A DNA stretch of 53,669 bases from Virgisporangium aurantiacum (GCF_016863635.1 NZ_BOPG01000109.1:1-53669); one strand, 5' to 3'. Counted from the first letter of the stretch, positions 1 through 9,170 are shown. Notes: generated from the sequence alone by a model not told the origin. Numbers and translations are program-made.

Positions 1-2
1 TG

Positions 3-1055
3 GGCGGCGAGGAGGTCAGTTGGGGCGACGTCGCCGAGAGCCGGAAGCGCTTCGGTGACCGGTGCGTGTTCGTCAACGGCTACGGCACCACCGAGGTCAG
101 CTTCATCGCCCAGCACCACATCGGCCCCGACGACCCGCACGGACCCGGTGGGGCGTCGGGCGCGCGGGTTCCGGTCGGGCACCCGCTGGCCGGCATCGAG
201 GTCGACCTGGTCGACTCCGCCGGAAATGCGGACGGTGACCTCGGTGAGGTGGTCGTCCGCAGCCCGCACGTGGCCCTCGGGTACTGGGGCCGGCCCGACC
301 TGACCGCCGAGCGGTTCGTCGAAGGCTCCACTGTGGACGGTCGCGGGTACCGCACCGGTGATCTGGCCCGCCGGCTGCCCGACGGCCGGCTCGTCTACGC
401 CGGCCGGGTCGACCGGCAGGTGAAGGTGCGCGGCTTCCGCGTCGAGCCGGGCGAGATCGAGGCGCGGCTGGCCGCCCGTCCCGACGTGGCCCACGTCGCG
501 GTGGCGCCGCACCGGGGCGAACTCATGGCGTTCGTGGTTCCGGCGGCGGGCGTTGTCCTGGACGCCGAGGAGCTGCGCCGGGACCTCGGCACCGAGCTGC
601 CGGACTACCTGGTGCCCCGCACCGTCGTCCTGTTCCGCGACCCGCCGCTGACGTCGACCGGCAAGGTCGACGTGCGCGCCCTGCTCGACGGTCACGTGGA
701 CCGGGTACCGGCTCCCGCCCGCGATCCGGAGCCCGCCGGCGACGCGGCGCCCGGCACGCCCCTGATGGAGACGATCACCGCCGCGTGGCGGGAGGTGCTC
801 GGTGTGCCGGACGTCGGGCCCGACGCCCGCTTCTTCGAGCTGGGCGGGCATTCGCTGATGATGGCGCTGGTGCACCAGCGGCTGCAGCAGGGCCTCGGCC
901 GGAAGATCCCGCTCGCCTGGATGTTCCAGCATCCGACGGTCTCCTCGCTGGCGCGCCGGCTGGAAGCGGCCGGCACCGACGGCGCGGCGCTCGACCGGGT
1001 GTCCGACCGGATGTCGCGGCGACGCTCGGCGCGGGCCGGCCGGGGCACACCATGA
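3..1055 (+). CDS. Non-ribosomal peptide synthetase, C-terminal part (adenylation end plus carrier domain)
   Basis: The 5' end lies outside the window; the frame is open from base 3. The visible part starts just before adenylation core A5 (NGYGTTE). It continues through A6 (around GYWGRPDLTAERF), A7/A8 (YRTGDL, then GRVDRQVKVRGFRVEPGEIE) and A10 (STGKVD), so it is the C-terminal half of an amino-acid activating domain. A peptidyl carrier domain follows, with the phosphopantetheine serine in FFELGGHSL. No condensation or thioesterase domain comes after it, so the chain must pass to another protein. The stop overlaps the next start by four bases (ATGA), so the partner is probably the downstream ketosynthase. 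Most substrate-specificity residues are upstream of the window, so the amino acid cannot be read. The family call is secure; the product is unknown. Confidence 0.9.
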   Translation, partial: GGEEVSWGDVAESRKRFGDRCVFVNGYGTTEVSFIAQHHIGPDDPHGPGGASGARVPVGHPLAGIEVDLVDSAGNADGDLGEVVVRSPHVALGYWGRPDLTAERFVEGSTVDGRGYRTGDLARRLPDGRLVYAGRVDRQVKVRGFRVEPGEIEARLAARPDVAHVAVAPHRGELMAFVVPAAGVVLDAEELRRDLGTELPDYLVPRTVVLFRDPPLTSTGKVDVRALLDGHVDRVPAPARDPEPAGDAAPGTPLMETITAAWREVLGVPDVGPDARFFELGGHSLMMALVHQRLQQGLGRKIPLAWMFQHPTVSSLARRLEAAGTDGAALDRVSDRMSRRRSARAGRGTP

Positions 1056-2761
1056 CCGACGACGAGGGTGCGCTCGCCGTCATCGGGCTGGCCTGCCGGG
1101 TGCCCGGCGCGCCCGACGCGGCGACGTTCTGGCGCAACCTGGTCGACGAGGTCGACTCGGTGCGCCGCTACACCGCCGACGACCTGCGCGCCGCGGGCGT
1201 GCCGGCGCGGCTGGCCGGCTGGGTCCCCGCGTACGGGCACCTCGACGGGCTGGCCGACTTCGACGCCGGGTTCTTCGGCTACCCGGTCGCCGAGGCCGCG
1301 CTCGTCGACCCGCAGCAGCGGCTGTTCCTGGAGGTCGCGTACGCGGCCGTCGAGGACGCCGGCTACGACCCGGCGCGGTCCGACGCGACGTTCGGCGTGT
1401 TCGCCGGCGCGGCGGCCAACCGGTACTTCCTGTGGCACCTGCTCGGCAACCCGGCCGCCCTGCCCGACGGCGTCGCGCCGGTGTGGCGGGAGGACTGGGA
1501 GGAGGCCGTCCCGGGCAGCCCGCCCGACTTCCTGCCGCTGCGGGTGGCGTACAAGCTCGGCCTGACCGGCCCGGCCGTCGCCGCGCAGACGGCGTGCTCG
1601 TCGTCGCTGGTCGCGGTCTGCCAGGCGGCGCAGAGCCTGCTCGACTTCCGCTGCGACATCGCGATCGCCGGCGGCGCGGCGGTCATCTCGACCCGCCAGG
1701 CGGGGTACCGGTACCGCCCCGGCGGGATGCTCTCGCCGGACGGGAACTGCCGGCCGTTCGACGTCACCGCCAACGGGATGGTGTTCGGCAACGGGGCCGG
1801 TGCGGTCGTCCTCAAGCGGTTGGCGGAGGCGGTCGCGGACGGCGACCACGTGCACGCGGTGCTGCGCGGCTGGGCGGTCACCAACGACGGCGGGGCACGG
1901 GCCGGCTTCACCGCACCGGGCGTCGACGGGCAGGCCGCCGCGATCGTCGAGGCGATGGCGGCCGCGGGCGTGTCACCCGACTCCGTCGGCCTGGTGGAGG
2001 CGCACGCCAGCAGCACGCCGGTGGGCGACACGATCGAGGTCGCCGCGCTGCGCCAGGCGTACCGGCGGGGGACCGACCGGGTCGAGGACTGCGCGCTGGG
2101 CAGCGCCAAGGCGAACGTCGGCAGCCTCGACGCCGCGGCCGGGGTGGTCGGCCTGATCAAGGCCGTCCACGCGGTCCGGGACGGCGTGGTGCCGGCCGAT
2201 CCGGGCTTCACCGCGCCGCACCCCGACCTGGACCTGGCCGGCAGCCCGTTCTTCGTCCCCGCGAAGACGCAGGGCTGGCCGATCGGCGACGAACCGCGCC
2301 GGGCCGCCGTCAGCTCGTTCGGGATGGGCGGCACCAACGCGCACGTCGTCGTCGAGCAGCCGCCGGTGCGACCGTCCACAGTGGACGACGGCGGGCCGCA
2401 CACGCTGGAACTCTCGGCCGCGACACCGACGGCCCTGGCCGCGACCGCGCGCCGGCTGGCCGACCACCTCACGGATGACGGGGCGCCGCCGCTCTCCGAC
2501 GTCGCCTACACGCTGGCCGTCGGCCGGGCCCGGCTGGCACACCGGGCCACGGTCACCTGCCGCACGACGGCGGAGGCCGTGGAATCCCTGCGCCGCCTCG
2601 CATCCGGTGACGCCCCGGGCCACGTCGCGCCCGCCGCACCGCCGCGCGCCGGTCGGCGGGTCCCCCTGCCGACGTATCCGTTCGAGCGCCGCCGGTGCTG
2701 GATCGACCCGCCCGACGACGCGGACGCAGGTGGCCGCCTCCCCACCGAGACGGCCACCTGA
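1052..2761 (+). CDS. AT-less beta-ketoacyl synthase (PKS module fragment) with an altered active site
   Basis: This 569-aa protein is a modular-type ketosynthase. The active-site Cys is C182 in TACSSS and the first catalytic His is H318 in EAHASST, where the usual sequence is EAHGTGT. The conserved Lys K353 is present. The second catalytic His, normally in NxGHL, is replaced by Ser (S358 in NVGSLD). The C-terminal GMGGTNAHVVVEQ element is intact. After the KS comes a KS-AT-type linker (YTLAVGRARLAHR) and then directly a post-AT-type motif (LPTYPFERRRCW), with no acyltransferase, reductase or carrier domain between. It is coupled to the upstream NRPS by an ATGA overlap. It may accept the peptidyl chain from the PCP. 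With the second His missing it could be non-extending (KS0-like) or only transfer chains. The domain call is secure; the activity is inferred. Confidence 0.9.
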   Translation: MTDDEGALAVIGLACRVPGAPDAATFWRNLVDEVDSVRRYTADDLRAAGVPARLAGWVPAYGHLDGLADFDAGFFGYPVAEAALVDPQQRLFLEVAYAAVEDAGYDPARSDATFGVFAGAAANRYFLWHLLGNPAALPDGVAPVWREDWEEAVPGSPPDFLPLRVAYKLGLTGPAVAAQTACSSSLVAVCQAAQSLLDFRCDIAIAGGAAVISTRQAGYRYRPGGMLSPDGNCRPFDVTANGMVFGNGAGAVVLKRLAEAVADGDHVHAVLRGWAVTNDGGARAGFTAPGVDGQAAAIVEAMAAAGVSPDSVGLVEAHASSTPVGDTIEVAALRQAYRRGTDRVEDCALGSAKANVGSLDAAAGVVGLIKAVHAVRDGVVPADPGFTAPHPDLDLAGSPFFVPAKTQGWPIGDEPRRAAVSSFGMGGTNAHVVVEQPPVRPSTVDDGGPHTLELSAATPTALAATARRLADHLTDDGAPPLSDVAYTLAVGRARLAHRATVTCRTTAEAVESLRRLASGDAPGHVAPAAPPRAGRRVPLPTYPFERRRCWIDPPDDADAGGRLPTETAT

Positions 2762-2777
2762 CCCGACGAGCCGTCGC

Positions 2778-3083
2778 TCAGGCCGGCGGCATCAGGTGCA
2801 CGTTGTCGATCGCGACGGTCCACCGACCGTGCTCGCGGACCATCCCCATGGTCACCGCGAACTCCCGGTCGACCCCCGTGACCGTGTTGATGTTGTGCGC
2901 CTCCACCACCGCGATGCCCGACTCGCAGCCGTAGACCGTCTCGGACAGGATCGAGTACGTCCAGACCCAGTTCGGCACCGCGAAGTTGGCCCGGGCCGTC
3001 GCCATGATCGCGTCGCGGCCGTAGGTGGCCACGCCGTCGTACCAGAAGATCATGCGCGGGTTGAGGATCCGCTCGTACCGCAC
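2778..3083 (-). CDS. SnoaL-like / NTF2-fold protein, probably frameshifted at its 5' end
   Basis: The 101-aa reading frame from a GTG at 3083 encodes a small alpha+beta protein of the SnoaL/NTF2 superfamily type. It has the sequence ILNPRMIFWYDGVATYGRDAIM and a C-terminal WTVAIDNVHLMPPA strand pattern. Such proteins are cyclases, isomerases or ligand-binding folds; no specific reaction can be assigned. The GTG start has no convincing ribosome binding site. The same frame continues upstream with protein-like sequence (REFRAAVVEDNEAYNARDAV) to about 3165 but has no start codon before a TGA at 3179-3177. A good start (ATG at 3195 with GGGAGG four bases upstream) lies in another frame. A single-base indel between 3195 and about 3160 would join them. 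It lies convergent to the NRPS/KS genes and may be unrelated to them. Confidence 0.55.
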   Translation of the reverse strand: MRYERILNPRMIFWYDGVATYGRDAIMATARANFAVPNWVWTYSILSETVYGCESGIAVVEAHNINTVTGVDREFAVTMGMVREHGRWTVAIDNVHLMPPA

Positions 3084-3281
3084 GGCGTCCCGCGCGTTGT
3101 ACGCCTCGTTGTCCTCGACGACGGCCGCCCGGAACTCGCGGGCGCACCGCTGGTGCTGGCGCTGCGTCGAGGCGCCTCATGATGGTCTTTCGCATCGTCC
3201 CTCCCGAGGTAATCCGTAGACCGTGACCACCTCGGACGATGCCCGCACCCACTCCCCGAACGGTCCCCGTCCGGTCCCGTG

Positions 3282-3650
3282 TCAGCGCGCAGCGACCCGC
3301 CGGCCCCGCAGCACCATGACGCCGACGCTCACCACCGTCAGCCCCGCCACGGCCGCCGCCCAGATGGTCCGGCGGCGGTACGCCCGGCCGCATTCCGTCG
3401 CGCGATCGCCGGGCAGGCCCGACGGCTTCCACCCGATCGGATCCAGCACGCTCCCGCAGTTGAGCAGGTCGTGGGCGTCGATCCGCTCGTACGAGATCGG
3501 CGTCGCCAGCACGAGAACCACCAGGATCCCGCCGACGACGAGCAGACCGGTCGCCCCGGCGGCGGACCGGCTCTGGACCATGACCTTCACGAGAACGAGG
3601 CCGAACCCCGCGCAGAGGATGGCCAGCAGTACCGTCAGCAACTCACCCAT
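3282..3650 (-). CDS. Small three-TM membrane protein of unknown function
   Basis: A 122-aa protein from an ATG at 3650. Hydrophobic segments at about residues 3-24, 34-51 and 95-114 suggest three membrane helices. A loop of about 40 residues between helices 2 and 3 contains two cysteines (C65 and C87) that could form a disulfide if the loop is outside the cell. The C-terminus is short and basic (RGRRVAAR). I do not recognise a family. The upstream ribosome binding site is weak, so the exact start is uncertain. It lies on the same strand as the ABC transporter genes, 101 bases beyond the permease stop, so it could be co-transcribed with them. Confidence 0.6.
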   Translation of the reverse strand: MGELLTVLLAILCAGFGLVLVKVMVQSRSAAGATGLLVVGGILVVLVLATPISYERIDAHDLLNCGSVLDPIGWKPSGLPGDRATECGRAYRRRTIWAAAVAGLTVVSVGVMVLRGRRVAAR

Positions 3651-3751
3651 GCCGGCCGATCGTAGGCATCGATGATGCGTTTCCTGTGCGGATCCGACGC
3701 CGTTCCGATGCCGCCGGGATGCGCGCACCGCACGCACCCCGGCGGGAACCG

Positions 3752-6298
3752 TTACTCGTAGGAGATGGCGTTCAGCACGTTCAACCGGGCGGCGCGCACC
3801 GCGGGGATGACCGCCGCCGCCACGCCGATGATCACCGCGGCGAACAGGTAGATGACCATCAGGGCCCACGGCAGCGTCATCTCCGAGATGCCGTCGTCCT
3901 TCAATGCGTCGACCACCGCCACGCCCAGCCCCAGCCCCACGGCCAGGCCGAGGATGGTGCCGAACAGCGAGATCACGATCGACTCCACGGTGATCATCCG
4001 CATCGTCTGGCTGCGCCGCAGGCCGATCGCCCGCAGCATGCCCAGTTCCCGCGTGCGTTCGAGCACCGACAGCACCAGCGTGTTGATGACGCCGAGCACC
4101 GAGATCGCGATCGCCACCAGCAGCAGCACCTGCACCGCGCCGAGCAGGAAGTCGAAGATGACCGTCTGGCTGCCGATGAACTCGTCGCGGGTCTGCGCCG
4201 ACACCTCGGGGCTGTCCTTCAGCGCGTCGTTGACCTGCTTCTTCATCGCCGTCACCGAGGCGCCGTCGTCGAGCTTCAGGTACGCCATCGTCCACTGTGG
4301 AGTTTTGAACAGCTCCTGCGCGTCGTCGTGGTTGATGACCCAGCCGGGGTTGACCTGCGTGCGCCCGGTGACGCCCACCAGCGTGAACGTCCGCTCGCCC
4401 TGCGGCAGGTCGAGCGTCACCCGGTCGCCGGCCTTCTTGTTGAAGGACTTGGCGGTGCCCTCGTCGGCGATGACCTCGCCGCGGTCGAGCGAGCTGATGT
4501 CGCCGGTACCCGTCGGCAGGTCCAGGACCTGACGGGCCCGGCCCCAGTCGTCGTACGACCACGCGATCGTGCCCTTGCCGTCGATCTCGGTGAAGATCTC
4601 CATCGACACGGCCGCCGTCGTCTGCACGTCGGGCAGGGCCTTCACCTTGTCGTAGGCCGGCTGGTCGAGGATCGGCGGAAGTTCCGAGGTCTGCGTGCCG
4701 GCGATGATGATGTCGGCCCGCATCTGCTTGTCCATCGACGTGTCGATCGTCGTGCTGACCGACGACACGATCGTGCTCACGCCGGTGATCAACGCGATGC
4801 CGATCATCACGGCCGCGGCGGTGATCGCCGTGCGGCGCGGGTTCCGCGACGAGTTGCGCCGCCCCAGTTTGCCCGGCACCGACCAGGAGAACAGCCGCCC
4901 GACCGTCGACACCACCGGCCGGCACAGGAACGGCGTCAGCAGCGCCACGCCGATGAGGCCGAACAGCACGCCGCCGAGCACCAGCAGGATCGGGTTGTCG
5001 CCGGCGCCCCGCAGTCCCAGGACCAGCAGCACCACCCCGATCGCGGTGACGGCGCCGCCGGCGATCGTCAGGCCGATGATCGACCGGTCGGCGGTGGCCG
5101 CCTCGCGCATCGCGGCCACCGGCGGGACCCGCGCGGCCCGCAGCGCCGGCAGGATCGCGGCGAGCACGGTGACGCTGATCCCGATCGCGAACGAGCTGAT
5201 GATCGCCGCCGGTGGGACGCCGAGCCCGGCCAGTTCCAGGCCGCCGCCGCCACCGATCTGCCCGAGCCCCCACGCGCCGACCCAGCCGAGGCCGATGCCG
5301 GCGAGCAGACCCACGGCCGACCCGATGAGACCCACCACCACGGCCTCGATCAGCACCGAGCCGATCATCTGGCCCCGGCCGGCACCGATCGCCCGCATGA
5401 GGGCGAGTTCCCGCGTCCGCTGCGCCACGATGATCGAGAACGTGTTCAGGATCAGGAAGACGCCGACCAGCAGCGCCACACCGGCGAAGCCGAGCAGGAC
5501 GTAGTTGATGAAGTTGAACACCGTCTTCAGCGGCGCCGCGCTCTTCTTCGCCAGCTCGTCGCCGGTCTCGACGTTGAAGTCGCCGCCCAGCGTCCGCTTG
5601 AGATCGTTCTGGACGGTCGTGACCGACGCACCGTCGGCGACCTCGACGGAGATGTTGCTCCACAGGTCGGTCTCGCCGAGCATGAGCCGCTGGGCCTGCT
5701 GATCGGTCCAATAGACCATGAACTCGCCGCCGAGCGAGTCGCGGCCGCCGGTGGCCCCGGCGATGCCGACGACCGTGAACGGGCGGTTCTCGCCCTTGAT
5801 CCGCACGGTGACCGTGTCACCGACCTTGAAGTCGCCGTCCTTGGCGACCTGCGCGTTGATGACGACCTCGTCGTCGCCCCGGGGCGCGTTGCCCTCGCGC
5901 AGCTTCATCACGGGGTCGTCGCCGGTCCAGTTCGCGCCCAGCTCGGTGCCGGTCTGGTTGGGCAGCAGCTTGCCGTCCTTGCCGAGCACCAGCGCGCCGT
6001 TGACCGCCACGTACCCGGCGGCCTCCTTGACGCCCGACACGGCGCTCACCCGGTCGACCACCGACGCCGGCACCGGCACCGCGACCGGGATGCCCTGGAA
6101 CTCCATCGTCGACTTCGTCGACACCTCGAGGTCGGTGTACTCGTAGACGCTCGCGAAGAGGTTGTCGAACGTGCGGCCCAGCGTGTCGTTGAGCACCAGC
6201 GAGCCCGAGATGAACGTGACCGCGAGCACCACGGCCACGCCCGACAGGGCCAGCCGCAGCTTGCGGGCGAGCAGGCTGCGGAACGTCGCCCGGATCAT
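3752..6298 (-). CDS. ABC transporter permease, MacB/FtsX type with two FtsX modules
   Basis: An 848-aa membrane permease. It begins with a TM helix (LALSGVAVVLAVTFISGSLV, about residues 14-34) followed by a large extracellular MacB-type domain. The first FtsX-type helical block is near residues 280-430. A second N-terminal-like helix follows, then another extracellular domain, then a final FtsX block near residues 730-848 that contains the typical ERTRELGMLRAIG motif. The matching motif in the first half is QRTRELALMRAIG. This duplicated layout is typical of actinobacterial permeases that export lipids, peptides or antibiotics, or that move lipoprotein or wall substrates. It overlaps the upstream ATPase by ATGA, so the two are translationally coupled and form one transporter. 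The substrate cannot be inferred. Divergently oriented neighbours are absent; the two-component system upstream is a plausible regulator. Confidence 0.92.
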   Translation of the reverse strand: MIRATFRSLLARKLRLALSGVAVVLAVTFISGSLVLNDTLGRTFDNLFASVYEYTDLEVSTKSTMEFQGIPVAVPVPASVVDRVSAVSGVKEAAGYVAVNGALVLGKDGKLLPNQTGTELGANWTGDDPVMKLREGNAPRGDDEVVINAQVAKDGDFKVGDTVTVRIKGENRPFTVVGIAGATGGRDSLGGEFMVYWTDQQAQRLMLGETDLWSNISVEVADGASVTTVQNDLKRTLGGDFNVETGDELAKKSAAPLKTVFNFINYVLLGFAGVALLVGVFLILNTFSIIVAQRTRELALMRAIGAGRGQMIGSVLIEAVVVGLIGSAVGLLAGIGLGWVGAWGLGQIGGGGGLELAGLGVPPAAIISSFAIGISVTVLAAILPALRAARVPPVAAMREAATADRSIIGLTIAGGAVTAIGVVLLVLGLRGAGDNPILLVLGGVLFGLIGVALLTPFLCRPVVSTVGRLFSWSVPGKLGRRNSSRNPRRTAITAAAVMIGIALITGVSTIVSSVSTTIDTSMDKQMRADIIIAGTQTSELPPILDQPAYDKVKALPDVQTTAAVSMEIFTEIDGKGTIAWSYDDWGRARQVLDLPTGTGDISSLDRGEVIADEGTAKSFNKKAGDRVTLDLPQGERTFTLVGVTGRTQVNPGWVINHDDAQELFKTPQWTMAYLKLDDGASVTAMKKQVNDALKDSPEVSAQTRDEFIGSQTVIFDFLLGAVQVLLLVAIAISVLGVINTLVLSVLERTRELGMLRAIGLRRSQTMRMITVESIVISLFGTILGLAVGLGLGVAVVDALKDDGISEMTLPWALMVIYLFAAVIIGVAAAVIPAVRAARLNVLNAISYE

Positions 6299-7074
6299 GC
6301 CGGCTTCTTGGTGAGGTCGGGGCCCGGCGCCACGTCGAGGCTCTTGAGGCGGTCGAGCACGGCGTCGGCGGTCGGGTCGACGAGCTCGTCGACGACCGCG
6401 CCGTCGGCGAGGAACACCACCCGGTCGGCGTAGCTCGCCGCGTTCGGGTCGTGCGTCACCATCACGATGGTCTGCCCGAACTCGCGCACCGAGTTGCGCA
6501 GGAAGCCGAGCACCTCGGCGCCCGACCGCGAGTCGAGGTTGCCGGTGGGCTCGTCGGCGAAGACCACTTCGGGACGCGACACCAGCGCCCGCGCGCACGC
6601 GACGCGCTGCTGCTGGCCACCGGACAGCTGCGACGGCCGGTGACCGAGCCGGTCACGCAGGCCGATCGTGTCGATCACGGTGTCGAACCACTGCCGGTCC
6701 TCCTTGCGGCCGGCGATCGCCAGCGGCAGCAGGATGTTCTCCTCCGCGCTGAGCGTCGGCAACAGGTTGAACTGCTGGAAGATGAAGCCCACCTTGGTGC
6801 GGCGGAGCTCCGTCAGCTGGCGGTCGGACATGCCGGTGAGCTTCGTGTCACCGACGTACACCTCGCCGCGGGTCACCGAGTCGAGACCCGCCAGGCAGTG
6901 CATCAACGTCGACTTCCCCGAGCCGGACGGCCCCATGATCGCGGTGAACCGGCCCCGCGCGAGCTCGACGTTGACCCCCCGTAGCGCGACCACCTGTGCC
7001 TCGCCGCTGCCGTACACCTTCCATACGTCGACGGCGCGCGCCGCGATGTCCGTCGCGGCGATCGTCCCGGTCAC
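6295..7074 (-). CDS. ABC transporter ATP-binding protein (LolD/MacB-type)
   Basis: A 259-aa cytoplasmic ATPase that powers the adjacent permease. It has a Walker A at residues 48-55 (GPSGSGKS), the Q-loop sequence FIFQQFNLLPTL, the signature LSGGQQQRVACARAL, a Walker B with catalytic Glu (VVFADEPTGNLD) and the H-loop (VTHDP). The sequence after the Q-loop and the ADEPTGNLD motif are characteristic of the MacB/LolD/FtsE group. The GTG start at 7074 is preceded by an AGGGGA ribosome binding site five bases away. It is the first gene of the two-gene transporter operon. About 117 bases separate it from the response-regulator gene on the same strand. Confidence 0.94.
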   Translation of the reverse strand: MTGTIAATDIAARAVDVWKVYGSGEAQVVALRGVNVELARGRFTAIMGPSGSGKSTLMHCLAGLDSVTRGEVYVGDTKLTGMSDRQLTELRRTKVGFIFQQFNLLPTLSAEENILLPLAIAGRKEDRQWFDTVIDTIGLRDRLGHRPSQLSGGQQQRVACARALVSRPEVVFADEPTGNLDSRSGAEVLGFLRNSVREFGQTIVMVTHDPNAASYADRVVFLADGAVVDELVDPTADAVLDRLKSLDVAPGPDLTKKPA

Positions 7075-7191
7075 GTGCGTCCCCTATCATTTGAAGATCG
7101 TTGGGTAACACGCTAGGTGACCGCGTTCGCGGTTCCGTCGTGCTCGACGGCGATTCGCGCGTACCCCCTGGGAGTGAGACCGGGGGAGTAC

Positions 7192-7911
7192 CTACCGCCC
7201 CGGACGGACGAGACCCGTCTCGTACGCCAGGACCACCGCCTGCACGCGGTCGCGGAGGCCGAGCTTGGTGAGGACGTGCCCCACGTGCGTCTTGACCGTC
7301 GTCTCGCTCACCGACAGCTCCCGGGCGATCTCCGCGTTCGACAGTCCACGGGCGAGCTGCACCAGCACCTCGCGCTCGCGTTCGGTCAGGGCGTCGAGGC
7401 CGCGCGGTGGCTGCGCCGACGGGTCGGGCAGCACCAGGGCGAACCGGTCGAGCAGCCGCTTGAGGATGCGCGGCGCCACCACCGCCTCGCCGGCCGCCAC
7501 CGTGCGGATCGCCGCCACCAGGTCCTCGGCCGGCACGTCCTTGGCGAGGAACCCGCTGGCACCGGCCCGCAGCGCGCCGACCACGTATTCGTCCAGGTCG
7601 AACGTGGTGAGGATCAGCACCCGCACCGGCAGTTTCGCCTCGATGATCTGCCGCGTCGCCGCCACGCCGTCGAGCCGGGGCATGCGGATGTCCATCAGCA
7701 CCACGTCGGGCAGCAGCCGGCGGGCCAGGTCGACCGCCTCCGCGCCGTTGCCGGCCTCGCCGACGATGTTGAGGTCGGTCTCGGCGCCGAGCACCATCTT
7801 GAACCCGGTGCGCAGCAACGGCTGGTCGTCGGCGAGCAGCACGCGGATCGGCGTCCCGCCGGACGGCGCCATCGGTGGTACAGGTCCGTCGCCGGGGGTT
7901 GCGGTGGTCAC
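7192..7911 (-). CDS. Two-component response regulator, NarL/FixJ (LuxR) family
   Basis: A 239-aa DNA-binding response regulator. The receiver domain (about residues 21-140) has the acidic pair D28/D29, the phosphorylated Asp D74 in VVLMDIRMP, a conserved Thr in LILTTFD and the Lys in LAKD. The C-terminal LuxR-type helix-turn-helix (about 172-232) has LTEREREVLVQLARGLSNAEIA and SETTVKTHV. The GTG start overlaps the stop of the upstream histidine kinase gene by four bases (GTGA), so the pair is translationally coupled. Its neighbour downstream is the ABC transporter operon, a common arrangement in which the system senses cell-envelope or drug stress and controls the transporter. That target is an inference. 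Confidence 0.95.
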   Translation of the reverse strand: MTTATPGDGPVPPMAPSGGTPIRVLLADDQPLLRTGFKMVLGAETDLNIVGEAGNGAEAVDLARRLLPDVVLMDIRMPRLDGVAATRQIIEAKLPVRVLILTTFDLDEYVVGALRAGASGFLAKDVPAEDLVAAIRTVAAGEAVVAPRILKRLLDRFALVLPDPSAQPPRGLDALTEREREVLVQLARGLSNAEIARELSVSETTVKTHVGHVLTKLGLRDRVQAVVLAYETGLVRPGR

Positions 7912-9170
7912 GCGGTTTCCTTCCCAACCGGGTGGACGCCCACAGCGTCGGCACCCGTGCTTTCAACTGCCGCCGTCACGTTTCCCTGTTCGCCCTCCAG
8001 CGGGATGCGGGCGAACACCCGGAACCCGCCGCCGGGCCGGGGACCCGCCCGGAGCGTGCCACCGTACAGGCTGATCCGCTCCCGCATGCCGAGCAGGCCG
8101 TGTCCCACGGTACGGGTTCCCGGCCGTGGACCGCGTCCGGTGTCGCTGATCTCGATGGCGAGCTCCCGCACCCCGAACGACAACCGGACCTCGGCCGCCG
8201 CCGGCCCGGCATGCTTGAGCGCGTTGGTGAGCGCCTCCTGGGTGATGCGGTACACCGCCAGCGCCACGCCGGGGTCGAGGTGGCCGGGCTCGCCCATGGT
8301 GGTCAGCTCCACCGGCAGGCCCGCTTCCCGCACCTGCTCGATCAGCTCGTCGAGGCCGGGCAGGCCGGGCTGCGGTTCCAGCTCGCCGACCGGTTCGGCG
8401 TCGGTGCGCAGCACCACGAGCAGCCGGCGCATCTCCCGCAGCGCCACCCGCCCGGTCTCCTCGATCGTCGCGAGCGCCTCGTCGGCGGCCACCGGATCCC
8501 GGCTGAGCGCCCGCCGGGTGCCGGTGGCCAGCACACTCATGACGCTGACGTGGTGCGCCACCACGTCGTGCAGTTCCCGGGCGATGCGGCGACGCTCGTC
8601 GGCGACCGCCTGTTCGGCGACGACGAGCTGGTCGCGCTCGGCGGTCTGCGCCCGGTCCTCCAACGCGGCGACGTAGGCCCGCCGGTTGTGCACGGTGCGG
8701 CCGATGAAGAACGTCAGCAGGAACATCAGCGTGCTGTAGGCAACCTGGTAGGCGACCGGAAGGTCGATCGGGATCGGGTCCGTCACCGACCGGCCGAGGG
8801 GCGTCAGCCCCAACAGCAGCGGCGCCAACCACAGCAACGCACTGGTGCCGGCCGCATACTTCACCGAACATCGGGACGCGACCGTGTACGTGATCACGAT
8901 CATCGCGATCCCGCTGCCGCCCCAGTCCTTCACCACGGCCGCGACGCACAGCTGCACCATCAGGACGCCGACCGCCCAGTGGACGGCCGTCCGCCGCAAC
9001 GCCACCGCCACGTACCCGACGCCCAGCCACACCAACGGCCAGAACCAGTTGGCCGGCCGGTACCCGATCGGTTGCAACGCCCACAGCACCGACTCGCCGG
9101 CGAACAGACCTCCGGCCAGCATGATGTCGAACAGCAGCCGAGCCCGCGGGCTGTGCCGTTGCGCCACCAT
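7908..9170 (-). CDS. Sensor histidine kinase, HisKA_3 (NarX-like) family
   Basis: A 420-aa membrane kinase. The N-terminal half (about residues 12-158) has four to six hydrophobic helices and no large extracellular domain, so the signal is probably sensed in or near the membrane. The dimerisation/phosphoacceptor segment is ERRRIARELHD with the phosphorylated His at H201. The ATPase domain has an N-box-like ALTNALKHA and the glycine-rich DTGRGP and GHGLLGMRERI motifs. It phosphorylates the response regulator encoded immediately downstream. The ATG at 9170 has no obvious Shine-Dalgarno sequence. It is probably the first gene of a kinase-regulator operon. Confidence 0.94.
   Translation of the reverse strand: MVAQRHSPRARLLFDIMLAGGLFAGESVLWALQPIGYRPANWFWPLVWLGVGYVAVALRRTAVHWAVGVLMVQLCVAAVVKDWGGSGIAMIVITYTVASRCSVKYAAGTSALLWLAPLLLGLTPLGRSVTDPIPIDLPVAYQVAYSTLMFLLTFFIGRTVHNRRAYVAALEDRAQTAERDQLVVAEQAVADERRRIARELHDVVAHHVSVMSVLATGTRRALSRDPVAADEALATIEETGRVALREMRRLLVVLRTDAEPVGELEPQPGLPGLDELIEQVREAGLPVELTTMGEPGHLDPGVALAVYRITQEALTNALKHAGPAAAEVRLSFGVRELAIEISDTGRGPRPGTRTVGHGLLGMRERISLYGGTLRAGPRPGGGFRVFARIPLEGEQGNVTAAVESTGADAVGVHPVGKETA

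Noticed and set aside
3686..6433. Plus-strand open frame of 915 codons across the ABC permease gene.
   Set aside because: Its composition is typical of a shadow frame (His/Arg/Asp/Gln runs). The permease has paired FtsX motifs and is coupled to its ATPase.
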